Assembly: GCF_024139115.2 (NCBI RefSeq)
Contig: NC_085140.1
Span: forward strand, 315,707,259-315,771,258
Reading direction: 5' to 3'
Length of the DNA stretch: 64,000 nt
Origin: Armigeres subalbatus
Lineage: Eukaryota; Arthropoda; Insecta; Diptera; Culicidae
Under the pieces are notes generated by a model. That model saw only the letters and a list, made by a program, of their open reading frames with translations, was not told where the DNA came from and searched no databases. Of this stretch, positions 21,912 to 33,500 are shown piece by piece. The stretch's first letter is position 1. Every line of letters starts with the position of its first letter. The position numbers were made by a program, and so were the translations under genes.

Positions 21912-22151
21912 GACCACCGTTTTTTTTTTTTAACTAATTTTATTTGCTAATTATCTAATACATGCATTCATCTCTTAGACTAGGTGTTCCGTGTTTTCTT
22001 AACACTATCATCCTTATTTGCTATGTTATATTTTTAGTTATTATTAATACATTTCAATTGCCTCTGGCAGTTAGAATTTTTCCTCTGGTTGAATTGAACC
22101 ATGTAGGAATTACAATGTTTTCAACTTAAACTAATCTTAACCTATTTTATA

Positions 22152-23452
22152 CTAAGGGTACAAGGAGTTAATCGTTGCAATAGAAGATTGCAACGATTTT
22201 TGTCTAAAATTGGAAATTATTTTGTTGGACATTTGTTGCAATGTCTCAATATTAGAAATTCTATGAAGTTCATTGGTACTATACCACGGAGGCAACTTCA
22301 GAATCATTTTCAAAATTTTATTTTGAATCCTCTGGAGTGCCTTTTTTCTGGTATTGCAGCAACTAGTCCATATTGGCACAGCATACAACATGGCAGGTCT
22401 AAAAATTTGTTTGTAAATCAAAAGTTTGTTCTTAAGACAAAGTTTTGATTTTCTGTTTATAAGTGGATATAGACACTTAATATATTTGTTACATTTGGCT
22501 TGAAGGCCTTCAATGTGATTTTAAAAAGTTAATTTTTGATCTAGCAGAAGTCCTAAATATTTAGCTTCGCTAGACCAATTAATTGGAACCCCATTCATAG
22601 TGACAATATGTCTGCTAGAAGGTTTCAAATAAGAAGCTCTCGGCTTATGTGAGAAAATTATAAGCTGCGTTTTGGAAGCATTCGGGAAATTTTCCATTTT
22701 TGCAAGTAAGTGGAGAAAATATCCAAACTTTTTTGCAATCTACTACAAATGACACGAAGGCTACGCCCTTTGGCTGAGAGACCTGTGTCATCTGCAAACA
22801 AAGATTTTTGACACCCTGGTGGTAACAGGTAAGTCAAAATGTTATACAATATGGGCCCCAGTATGCTGCCTTGGGGAACACCAGCTCTTACAGGTAATCT
22901 ATCAGATTTAGAATTCTGATAGTTTACCTGCAGTGAGCGATCTGATAAATAATTTTGGATCAGTTTAATAATGTACAGAGGAAAATTAAAATTCATCAAT
23001 TTTACATTCAAACCTTCATGCCAAACACTGTCAAATGCTTTCTCTATATCAAGAAGAGCAACTCCAGTCGAATATCCTTCAGATTTGTTGAGCCGAATTA
23101 AGTTCGTAACTCTTAATAACTGATGGGTGGTTGAATGCCCATGGCGAAAACCAAATTGCTCATCAGCAAAAATAGAATTGTCATAAATATGAACCATCAT
23201 TCTATTTAAAATAATCTTTTCAAACAGTTTTCTTATTGAAGAAAGCAAGCTGATTGGGCGATAACTAGAAGCCTCAGCTGGATGTTTGTCCGGCTTCAAA
23301 ATTGGAACAACTTTGGCGTTTTTCCATTTATCTGGGAAGTATGCCGATTGAAAACATTTGTTAAATAAATTAACTAAAAAAGATAAAGAGCTCTCAGGAA
23401 GTTTTTTGATAAGTATGTAGAAAATACCATCATCACCAGGGCTTTCATATTT
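22152..23452 (-). pseudogene. LINE ORF2 C-terminal half: Jockey-type reverse transcriptase
   Basis: 23299-22658 contains KPDKHPAEASSYRPISLLSS, EQFGFRHGHSTTHQLLRV, ALLDIEKAFDSVWHEGL (motif A), GVPQGSILGPILYN and FADDTGLSAKG (motif C, FADD). The frame then ends and the C-terminal tail resumes at 22421-22152 (FRPAMLYAVPIWTSCCN, LKMILKLPPWYSTNEL), ending at a stop followed by the 3' UTR. About 150 bases before motif 1 and 240 bases after motif C are in other frames. The motifs are those of the Jockey clade. Confidence 0.8.
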
Positions 23453-24818
23453 TAAAATTTTCTAGTAATAGATCTCACTTCATCCAAATTAGTTCCCAAC
23501 GAAGGGTCAAAAACATTATCTTGGTTGAGAATGTCTTCGAAGCTTCGTGTTACCTGATCCTCAATTGGACTAGTGAGACCTAGACTAAAATTATGGGCAC
23601 TCTCGAACTGCTGAGCAAGTTTTTGAGCCTTTTCGCCATTTGTTAATAAAATTTTATTTCCCTCTTTAAGCGCTGGAATTGGCTTTCGAGGTTTTTTAAG
23701 AATTTTCGTTAATTTCCAAAAGGGTTTCGAACTGGGATCCAACTTCGAGACATTATTCTCAAAGTTGGAATTTCTCAGAATAGCGAAACGTTTTTTAATT
23801 TCATTTTGCAAATCTCGCCAAATAACTTTCAACGCGGGATCGCGAGTTCTTTGGTATTGCCTTCTTCTCACATTTTTAAGACGGATCAGTAGCTGAAGAT
23901 CGTCGTCAATAATAATGGAGTTGAATTTAATTTCACATTTAGGAATTGCAATGCCTCTGGCTTCGACAATTAAATTTGTCAAAGATACGAGCGCATTGTC
24001 AATATCACTTTTGGTATCCAAAGGAATATTAACATCAAAATTCCTATCGATATATGTTTATATAAATCCCAATCAGCTCTATGATAATTAAAAGTAGAGC
24101 TGATTGGATTATAAATGGCTTCTTGTGAGATTTCAAATGTCACAGGAAGGTGATCAGAGTCAAAGTCAGCATGAGTTACCAATTGGCCACACAGCTGACT
24201 TGAATCCGTTAAAACTAAATCAATTGTAGAAGGATTTCGACTGGAAGAAAAACAAGTAGGGCCATTGGGATATTGAATAGTATAATATCCTGCAGAACAA
24301 TCTTCAAATAAAACTTTGCCGTTGGAATTGCTTTGAGCATTATTCCATGAACGGTGTTTGGCATTGAAGTCACCAATTACGAAGAATTTTGATTTGTTGC
24401 GAGTCAGAATTTGAAGCTCAGCTTTCAACAAATTCTTTTGCTGCCCATTGCATTGAAAAGGCAAGTAGGCTGCAATGAAGGAAAATTGTCCAAAATTTGT
24501 TTCAACAGAAACTCCCAAGGTTTCAAAAACTTTGGTTTCAAACGAAGAAAATAATTTATGTTTGATACGTCTATTAATGACAATGGCGACCCCACCACAG
24601 GCGCTGTCAAGACGATCATTTCTGTAGATAAAATAATTTGGATCTCTTTTAATGGAGAGTCCTGGTTTTAAATAAGTTTCTGTTAGAATGGCAATATGCA
24701 CATTATGAACTGTTAGGAAGTTGAATAATTCATCTTCCTTACCCTTTAGAGAGCGGGCATTCCAATTTAGAACTTTCACACAATTGTTTAGATCCATTGA
24801 AACGGAGTCCGATAACAA
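23452..24818 (-). pseudogene. LINE ORF2 N-terminal half: APE endonuclease and linker
   Basis: The frame from 24818 contains VKVLNWNARSLKGKEDELFN, ILTETYLKPG (catalytic E) and FFVIGDFNAKHRSWN, then NPSTIDLVLTD and FDSDHLPVTFEI, giving the full set of APE endonuclease motifs. Near 24010 the frame changes; 24021-23452 (MDTKSDIDNALVSLTNLI...) is the basic linker before the RT and ends in a premature stop. The endonuclease itself looks intact apart from the frame break. Confidence 0.8.
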
Positions 24819-26188
24819 TTTTTTGTGTGTACTTTATACCAACCTGAACAGCTTCAGGAATGGTATTTGCTTTGAACATTGCATCAATCATGTGATGCAA
24901 TTGTTCAGTTAAAAAATCAAAATCGGAAGCAGTCATGCTACCTGAATCGGCAACATGACCATTATTTTCCGTTGGGACATGGGTATAAACCTCATTTTGA
25001 GTAAAGAAATTTTGTCTACCAGCAGCGATGTTTGCATACGTAGGTACATTCGAAAAATTGGAATTTACTGAAGTGCTTGCTACCCGTTGACGAGCGGCAA
25101 AATTTGTTTGTGAATTGTGGTGGGTATGAATTGCTCGACCGGTAACTGGTTTCGAAAATTGAGCGTTTGAAAAATTTCTACCCGTCGAATCTGGGATCCG
25201 ATTGGAATTTCCCGTCATCAATTTTGCACGGGAATTCAAAACGTGAAGGGCATTCCCAGAAATTGGATTTATGATTGCCCCCACAATTTGCACATTTAAA
25301 TTTATTGGAATATTCTCTCACAGGACATGCGTCCTTGGCGTGAGAGGTTCCACCAAAAATCATGCATTTAGCATCCATGTGACAATGTTTGGTTCCATGA
25401 CCTCACTTTTGGCACTTACGGCACTGGGTGGGGTTTTGAATTTCCCCAGGCCTGGTGGAAATGTTCCCATGTAACACGGACATGGGACATAATACAGGCC
25501 TTTTCCAAACTTTTCATATTATTTAGTTCACTTTTGTTAAAATGAACTAAATAAAATCTTGAGAAATGCCCCTCTGGGAAGTACCAGAGTGGGATTTCTT
25601 TTACATCTTAATTACTTGGACTGGTGAAAATCCAAGTAATTGAGAAATTTCAATTTTAATCTCATCCAGTGATTTATCATCACTGGGGAGACCTTTCAAG
25701 ACGACTTTGAACAATCGCTCAGTTTTGCCGTCGTATGTGAAGAATTTATGGCGCTTCTCAGTTAAATACTGAAGAAGACGTTTGCGATCGTCAAAGGATC
25801 CCGGCAAAACGCGGCAGTCACCCTTCCTAGCAATCTGAAATGAAACCTTGATCCCCTGAAGGTTACTCAAAATCTCATTCCGGAAGCCAGAAAACTCGGC
25901 AACAGATACCACAATTGACGGAATCCTTTGCTTTTTCGCATGAATCGAATCATCTGGGCTAGAGGTATATTCGATTTGCTCAATTTCATCATTAATCAAA
26001 TCGAACTGATTGCTCAGTTCGATTGGAGAAGAATTATCTCCGATATTAGAGTTAGAAGGAATATCTGAATTCTCCAGCTTCCTTCTATTTTTTCCGCGCT
26101 TTGGCAGGACGGTCTTGAAACCTTGTTTCTTTGAAGGAAGTGGAGAATTCAGAGACTCCCCCTTCCTCTTGTTTTTATTAATGCTCAT
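24739..26188 (-). pseudogene. LINE ORF1 (gag-like, zinc knuckles), frameshifted
   Basis: It starts MSINKNKRKGESLNSPLPSK at 26188. The N-terminal third is basic, and an RNA-binding-like segment follows (FKVVLKGLPSDDKSLDEIKI). The first frame stops at about 25601. The continuation holds cysteine clusters at 25378-25230: CHMDAKCMIFGGTSHAKDAC, then KCANCGGNHKSNFWEC, like the CCHC knuckles of Jockey-clade ORF1 proteins. One expected cysteine reads F (IFGG). The last part (25293-24739) is Asn/Ser/Thr-rich and runs to the ORF2 start. At least two frame breaks. The role would be RNA binding and RNP formation. Confidence 0.75.
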
Positions 26189-26490
26189 GGCTAAGCGTGG
26201 AGATGTGACCTTCTAAGAGGTTTTTTCCCAGAACGGTGTCCCTGCAGGATTACCACCGCTTGTCGGAATTTTACTTCCGCAAACGGGTCCAACGTAAAAC
26301 GAAGGCACGGGTCCTTGCAAAGATCGTAACGGGATCAGTGGGTACAAATAGCGCTAAGAAGCACCGTTGAAATTAAAATAGCTTCGGGTAGTATTAAAAA
26401 CTTCCTTCCGCAAAGAGAGAAAGAACCGCACAGCACGAAAGCACGATGCGGTCTGCCTACACACCTTTGATTAAAAGCCGGGGCTGTCGC

Positions 26491-27061
26491 TTAAAATCTT
26501 GCAGAATTGTATAGACCAAGTTATTCTTTTCTATACGAACCGATTTGCAATATTTCCCCTCTATTCGATTCGTCTTGAGGTCAGTTACGTTTGTATGTAG
26601 GGTAAATGATCCAATAGTGGAGGAACCAAGCGCGTTCCAACACTTTTAATTTGCCCAAAATAATAACAAATCTAATTCCACTTACATTTGATATGTATCC
26701 GAAGGCTCTTCGCAACTTTTTCAATGAGAAAATGCCTCCGTTTGGAATAAAATCGCAATTGAAACCTAAAATCATAACTCTAATTATTGGTACAGTGTTC
26801 TAATAGTTGCGATATTTTTTAAGCTTTGTCCCTATAGTTGCGAATCCCATTGTTTTCTTACGGGACACGCTACTAAAGGAGCACTACCGCAACTATTGGT
26901 GCACAGACGGAAAAAAATATTAATGTATTTTGATGATATTTACCAATTTAAAAGAGCTAGTCAAGATATTTTGATTCGGTTCGGGTACTGAGTATTAACT
27001 AATTGAATGATTGTGGGTTGCTGCATTTGATTCGTAAATTTTGTGTTTGCCATACTACTAT
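26491..27061. other. Unassigned AT-rich sequence
   Basis: No gene or repeat with clear ends was recognised. The 64-codon minus-strand frame at 26581-26775 carries no motif. Confidence 0.45.
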
Positions 27062-27627
27062 AGCTATAGCTAGGATAGGATGTGCCAATTAGTCATTAAA
27101 AATCGTACCGATTTTCTGTCAAAATCGTACCGGTTGCTGATTGGGTGAAAATGACAATCGATTACTTCGATCGGCGGTATCACATTTTCAAAAGGGCAGC
27201 TTGTTGTTACCTTGGCCGTGTTGCTGGGAAATTAAATTGAAATTTATGACAAAATGCGAAAGTTTGTTTTTTGATTTTTTGGGCAAAATGAATTTATGCT
27301 AGCCTGCAAAATATGCATGCATGATTCTCAAGGTTTATGCGAATTGGAAATACTCGATTTGAAGCATTATTAAGCAAATTTTTACCATTTTCACTGTAAA
27401 ACTCATCTAATTCCTTGTAAAAACTTTTTGCTGATAGTACGTAGCATATTTGATTACGAAATATGGAAGAAATGAACGATAAAACATTAATTTTATACAT
27501 ATATTATTCGGCGGATTTTGCATAAAACATATTCGGAAGCACTGGACACCACCTCGTCGAAGCAATCGACTGAGGAAACAACAAGGCAGTCACAATTGAA
27601 TTGTCACATCCTATCCTAGAGCTATAT
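27062..27627. mobile_element. hAT-like MITE, 550 bp
   Basis: The element 27070-27619 begins CTAGGATAGGATGTG and ends CACATCCTATCCTAG, an exact 15-bp inverted repeat. The flanks are AGCTATAG (27062-27069) and AGCTATAT (27620-27627), an 8-bp duplication with one mismatch. Inside, AATCGATTACTTCGATCGG and CGTCGAAGCAATCGACTG are also roughly mirrored. No transposase. The 8-bp duplication suggests hAT. Confidence 0.75.
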
Positions 27628-29099
27628 GAACACCCATGACTATCTTTAACTTTTACCATTTAAAAGGATAAAACATTTCACTGGGAAAGTGGAACAAATG
27701 TAAAAATACTACAATTCCATGAGCTCTGAAGAAAACCATGAAGCTCGAACTAAAATCGATCTAGAGTGCGATGCTGTAATCAACTAAACGATTGACAGTT
27801 AAGTCGACAAGAAAACAACAACAACCTCAGCAAGATCGGGCAGGTTCGACTAGTTAAATAAATATACAATCATTGTAAGATTTGTTTTTTTGGGGTGTAG
27901 AAGAGTTTTTTGCATCCGATGGCCCGGTTTTAGCATATTCGGATTATTTGAGACAAAGGTACCTATTCTGATTTGATTTTCTTCGAATAATGTACTGTTC
28001 ATACCGTTGAGTCAGCTAGAAGAAGTAATTGCCCAAGGCCGATCCATCTGTGATGTTGACTTATTTTGGGCAGTAGGCAGTCCGATAATAGTGATTGAAC
28101 CAACGCAGTCACGATCTCAACTCCCACAACTTCGATGATTTTTAGCTGGAAGCTGGGCAGCAGACTATAGTCAATATTTCATCGTAGAGCAATGGTCATG
28201 CCCTCTCTTACCGAGCTGCTCAAACCAGAAGATACCAATATTTGATATGAAGCAGAGATTAAAATATTCATCTTCATGAAGCAACTTCGGTCCGAATTTT
28301 GACAATCATCGCATGAATATTCAAAACATAGAATGACATAGTCAGACGACTACTACACGAACTCATTCATTCGACTGTCACTTAGTGTGTTTACTGTGTG
28401 CAAAAAAAACATAATTAGCATTGTTTATGTTGATGTTTACCGTTGAAAGTGCCTCGCGGATGAAAATCGGATTCAGTCCTGTGTGATAAATAACTTTACT
28501 CATTTGAAACGTGTTCAGATTTCAGATAATTTATCAATTTGTAAAATGTGCATAAATATTCAATGACTAATATTCAACTGAATATTGACTGTCCAGAGCC
28601 GACTATTAATGTGTCGGAAGTGAACTGACAAATGAAGAAAAATGCACTTCACCAAAAAATTTCGATTATTTTACACTCTGATGAAGACGTTCAACTCAGG
28701 TTTAAGATGCGTTACCGTGATACCAGCGATGTCGTGTTCGTTAAACAAATCACTGAGTTAAAAATGTTTGTTCTTGATTGAACGAATATTTCAATATAGG
28801 ATACTAATGTAATCTTCAAAGCTGCATTTATTTCCTAGTCTAGTCTATTCTAGTCTTCACATGCACAGCCAGTTCATGAAGTAGTCTTCAGGGTCCAAAT
28901 CAATCCTGTGATGCCTGGTTTACCATACACTACTCAAAAGGAGACTTCGTATGGCAGTTGGTGCACTGCGTCACTTCACGCTTTTTTGCTTCTTTGTTCA
29001 ACACTCCTGATGGGGAACACATAGAGATCCTTGGGCTGCTTGTTCTGAAGCTCAGCAACGATTTTCTCCAGCAGGTACGTATAGTCGAATAACACATTA
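27628..29099. other. Unassigned sequence with a possible coding remnant on the minus strand
   Basis: Most is AT-rich with no feature. On the minus strand, about 29100-28985 reads NVLFDYTYLLEKIVAELQ and then NKQPKDLYVFPIRSVEQR before a stop. This protein-like stretch has no recognised family and no start or splice acceptor; it may be an old retro-pseudogene fragment. Confidence 0.35.
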
Positions 29100-29225
29100 G
29101 GCTGAAAGCTATTTTGCCGAGTTCCATTTGACTGAAACGGTTGTAAGGCCAAAAACGGTTTGGCCTAAATGTCATTTGGCCGAAAATGCCGTTTGGTCAA
29201 ACTGCTCATATAGCCAAAAATGTCA
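29100..29225. repeat. Degenerate TTTGGCCGAAA repeat, short block
   Basis: Variants of TTTGGCCGAAAATG recur about every 17-20 bases (for example ATTTGGCCGAAAATGCCG). The same repeat type forms a larger block at 49930-50480. Confidence 0.7.
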
Positions 29226-29621
29226 ATGACTCGCCTGCTTTGAGCGTGCTTACAGCGGCACACTAGGAGTTAACTTTTGGAAATCAGCATGGCGAAAAGC
29301 ATCTAATGTTTAATATCTTGAAAATAAGCACCTTCATCGAAAAAATATTTGGTAGGCGTAGTAGCGGACACCTTCCTACATAACTGGTACCAAATAGTTT
29401 TTCGTGGAAAGTTCCAACTGTTGAGAAAACCCGCGTTAGATGTCTTTCGCCATACAAACTTTGGATGGTTAACTCATGCTGGCTATTTTCACATATACGT
29501 TAGCGCCTGGTGCTGGCAACGACGGGTAGGAAACCAGCCACTGTATTTGATTCATTAGCTGAATAAAACTGAATGCTAATTGGACGGGGTTTTTGTACAC
29601 CACACCAAACGGCTTTTTAAC
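29226..29621. other. Unassigned sequence
   Basis: Nothing recognised. Small frames here carry no motif. Confidence 0.4.
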
Positions 29622-29700
29622 TGTCTTGTGATAAAGTGATGAACTTTGTAAATCTTAAAAATCACTCAAATAAAGAATAAAAAAAAAATGTCTTGTGATA
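29622..29700 (+). mobile_element. 55-bp retro-inserted 3' end with 12-bp target duplication
   Basis: TGTCTTGTGATA occurs exactly at 29622-29633 and 29689-29700. The 55 bp between ends in CAAATAAAG...A(10), that is, a polyadenylation signal (AATAAA) shortly before a poly(A) run. This is what a severely 5'-truncated target-primed retrotransposition product looks like. Its AAAATCACTCAAATAAAG recurs at about 50332-50350, so the source is probably a repeat family. Confidence 0.8.
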
Positions 29701-30179
29701 CTTTGCTCGTAAAAAATACCAGGAAGCACTATTATGTTAATTCCTAATTATGCCCTTATTTGATGAAAAATATTCTCGATTACTGAGTCAAGCAATATTC
29801 AATACTGTTTGTTAATAGTTAGAACCGCTAGACGTTGTTATGAGCGGGAAATTTGGTGATTTTTCACTGGCGGTTGGTACGGATGAAGCGGTTTGACAGA
29901 GCCCCGACGAAGTGTAAAGTAATTGATGGAATTTGGTTAGGGTTCTGCTAATCCACAACAAACGCTAATAAAAATTAACCAATTTCACCCCAAAATAACA
30001 TGCATCCGTTAATAATATTAACAAACCGTTTCAAAAATGTCTCGACTAATTGATCCATGATAATATTTATCAAATAAGCGCATTAGAAGAGATAAATACT
30101 GTATTGTTTCTATTTACGAGCAACGTAAGACGAGGCAGCCAAAAACTCGCTTGGTGTGGTTTGGCAGAACTTCGATCAG
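29701..30179. other. Unassigned sequence
   Basis: AT-rich, no gene or repeat recognised. Confidence 0.4.
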
Positions 30180-30580
30180 TTGAGGAACGAGAAGTGAGAC
30201 GACTCATCTCTCACTTCTCACTCCTCATTTATAACTACGAAAAGAGCACTTTTACTTCTCCCTCCTCATTTCTCACTTTCCACTTTGCACAGTAAGAAGT
30301 GAGAAATAAGGCGAAATCTTCTACTTCTCACCTACCACTTCCAATTTTTTGTCTCTCACTTTATACTTCTCATTTCTCACCTTTACAGTGAGAAATGTGA
30401 AATATGAAATAAGAATTAAGAAGTGAGAAATAAGGAGTGACAAGTGATAAATGGAGAGTAAGAAGAGAGGCGCCCGGGTTCTCACTTTCCACTCCTTATT
30501 TTTTCACTTCGCACTTTACATAGTGAGAAATGAGAAATGAAGAATGGGAAGTGAAAATATAGAAGTATCACTTTTCATTT
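30180..30580. repeat. Degenerate GAGAAGTGAGAAATGA repeat in both orientations
   Basis: Blocks of TCTCACTTCTCACTCCTCATT and of its complement (GAGAAATGAGAAGTGAG type) alternate: pyrimidine-rich at 30205-30290, purine-rich at 30292-30312, pyrimidine-rich at 30320-30385, purine-rich at 30388-30475, and again at 30480-30570. Long purine/pyrimidine tracts that can pair with each other would form several hairpins. Confidence 0.8.
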
Positions 30581-33500
30581 TAAGACACTGCACGTTTAAT
30601 GCTTCCAGTAACGCTCATTGAAGGAAACACTATGCTAGTATGCAACGTCTATGGCTAGTCCATTGCAACGTTGCATGCTGGTCAATTGGGTCTTTCAAAT
30701 ACTTTTTTATACGAAAAGTGTCACGACTGAGGTGGGAATAGAACCCGCACCCCACAGCCAATGTGATTGAATGATTTTCTTATTATTTTCTTATTATTCA
30801 CAATCAGAACTAGTGTCCCCCGCAATTGGGGCTTTTGAAAAGTTTTTTTTTTATTTACCGAATCAGTTCATTGTCGAAATAGCTTCCGAAAAATGTCAAT
30901 CACCGTTTACTATCTTTTGAGAGCGTATACAGGCATGATAAGTGATTGATTTTAAATTCTCCTTTGAATTCAAACCCTGATTGGGAACGCTCTTTTTCGG
31001 TAGTTATTTATTTGTTATTGTAAAAGCCATTATTCGTTTTGCATAATGTTCAAGCAATCATTCAAGAATGTTACTCTTTTGTTATTTTGTTCTGTTGGAA
31101 AAAATAACTAGATCTGTTTCAACATAATCGGGTCTTATGATAAACAGAGTACCTTATAGGAATTCTGCGTTAAAAGCACACTTCAAATGCAGATGCCTAT
31201 AACGCACACCCTTTTATATCGTACTGTAGGAGACCCGACTGCATCGCCAAAAACCCACCACAAACACCTTGGATACAACCCAACCCGCAAGGATACGGAA
31301 AAGATTTGCTCGATTAACGACAGCCGGAACCCTTTCCACCGTGCTTCCTTTTATTGGCCCGGCCGTTCGTTCCCCTTATCGAGATGACTCATCTATCACG
31401 GCTGCCATTAGCGGCATTGATCTTCGACGACGGCGGCGGCAATTCAGCGAAACATTTCGTTACGTTCGAACGACTTAATTTCCTATCCGGTTGCACACAC
31501 ATAAAAGACAGCCTCCTCGTTCTTGACAACCACATTCATTGCTGTGCTCTGATGGCACCAGACCCCGGGAAGAATACTGGCAATGAATTCCTTTTTTTCA
31601 CCATCATCGCCGTCGTTGTTCTCGCTTCTTCCGCGATGTTCCATTGGTATTGGCTTTACTTTCCGCCACGCCATTATTCGATTGCAGCAATCAATTCAAT
31701 AGCACAGCAGCGGCGGCAATTCATTGAATGGTTCACTACAACAGTCGCAGTTCACCGCCTAGCTGATGGTGGTTTTCTTACAACTGGCAATAGAAAGGGT
31801 AGGTGGAGAGGGTTCAATACGCATTAATCTTGTAAATGAGATGCCTTCCCTTAATTACATCGTAATTATTTTGTACAAATTAGATCCAATCAAAAAGCAT
31901 TAAGTATTTTTCTTCCACAATCTGACAAGATTTGTATTAATCGCGGCATCTGTAAAACTTTCAAAATGTTCAAATATAGAATAAGTTAGTATTTATTCTC
32001 AAATATGAGGGTATCACTTGTCAGATATTTAAATAATGTTTGAAAACGATATCACACTCAATATTAAATTGATTTGTAGTCACTTTGAATAGAAACGCTT
32101 TAAAAAACGAGTTCACGTAAATAATGTCATGGTATAGAATGTGAAATGAGCATACAAAAAAACTATTTTAAAGGCCTAAAGGAAAATATGTTTTTTAATA
32201 ATTTGAAACCGAAGAATAAAATATTCTTATAAACTATTTTGTGAGAAGTTAATGATACATATTTGGCTATCCTCCCCAAGGCAGAATTGAGGACTGTAAA
32301 CGTAGCCATCACCAGGAAACAGAGAAAAATCACAATCTTCTTCGCCCCTTGCGAAGTACCGACTAACGGATTGCCAGCAATGAATGGGAAAATCCCGCGG
32401 AGTGGGTGAATTCTGCGTTTTTTCTTTGAATTCCACGAGGAAGTACGATGAAATAGCTAATAGCTATCGGGATGAGTATCGGAATAATTGCCGTATACAG
32501 TTTCTGCGAACAGACTTAAGTTTTGTACATGACGGAATATTGCCTTAGTTTATTTTTTCTCTTTTCCCAGTTGTGGATTGGCCCCTATCGGTTGCTAGCA
32601 ATCTATTTATGGCCGTAATGTTGTACATGCGAAATGATACAGCAAGTGGAAATGTTGTTCGATTCATGCTGTTTTCTTGGCATTGCATTACACTGTTTGA
32701 AGAGAAGACTGCATGGTGGGAAAAGAGAACATGCATTTCTTATCGGGCAAGCTCTACAGCAGGAGGAAAAGTTTTCTTTATGAATGGAAAACAGGAAGAT
32801 ATATGAATTCAATTCACCACCAGGAAACGGATTTAGTTTCGTTTGTTCCACCATAGTATTATTTGCCGCACACTGAACAGTAGGAACGAAATGCACCAAA
32901 CAGAGACTTCAAATTCAGGAAGTGGAAAGCTTTTCAAATTGCTGAAATTTACTTCGGAAAATTGCTATTTGCTCATGTATTCATGTACCTTTAGAGTTTC
33001 ACTTGTTGGAAAGGATTGTAATTGAAGGTGTTTTGTTTGCCGGTCGGAGATGGCACTGGCAATTTTTGTGTACAAAATATGCGCATTTTAAGCATTGCGG
33101 ACTTGTGGGAGGCATAAGAGTTTTGAATCCTCAATAAGAAGTCACGAATTAGCTCACTGTTGGGTTTGTTTGCACTTACAGTAAAAAATACACATTTCAA
33201 ATCGTCTCAGGTGTCATTACATATACATTTTAGGTTTTGCAAATTTATTATTATATTGTGTTGGAATCTTCCAACAAAAAAAGCATTTACGGCAGAAATA
33301 CCAATCAACAGGCAGAACAACATCACTTCACTCAGATGATTCAAACGTAGCCAACGTTCGATGGAAGCTCGAACCAATGATGATCGATAAAAAAAACTTG
33401 ATTGGCCAAATCTCAGCTGTGTCACTGCTCTCGCTTCTTTTTAGCTATTCTGGTCCGGCATTAGTCAACGACGGCAACAAACTTGACGACACTGACCAAG

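Larger units (their letters stand above)
21921..26490 (-). mobile_element. Juan-like Jockey-clade LINE, near full length but defective
   Basis: On the minus strand the order is 5' UTR (about 26490-26190), ORF1 with zinc knuckles, ORF2 with endonuclease and RT, 3' UTR, and a poly(A) tail (T-run at 21921-21931). The ~4.5-kb length, two-ORF layout and Jockey-type RT motifs fit Juan-like elements of Aedes. The 5' boundary is approximate and no target duplication was identified. A 3' UTR fragment of the same family is at 63220-63283. Confidence 0.8.
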
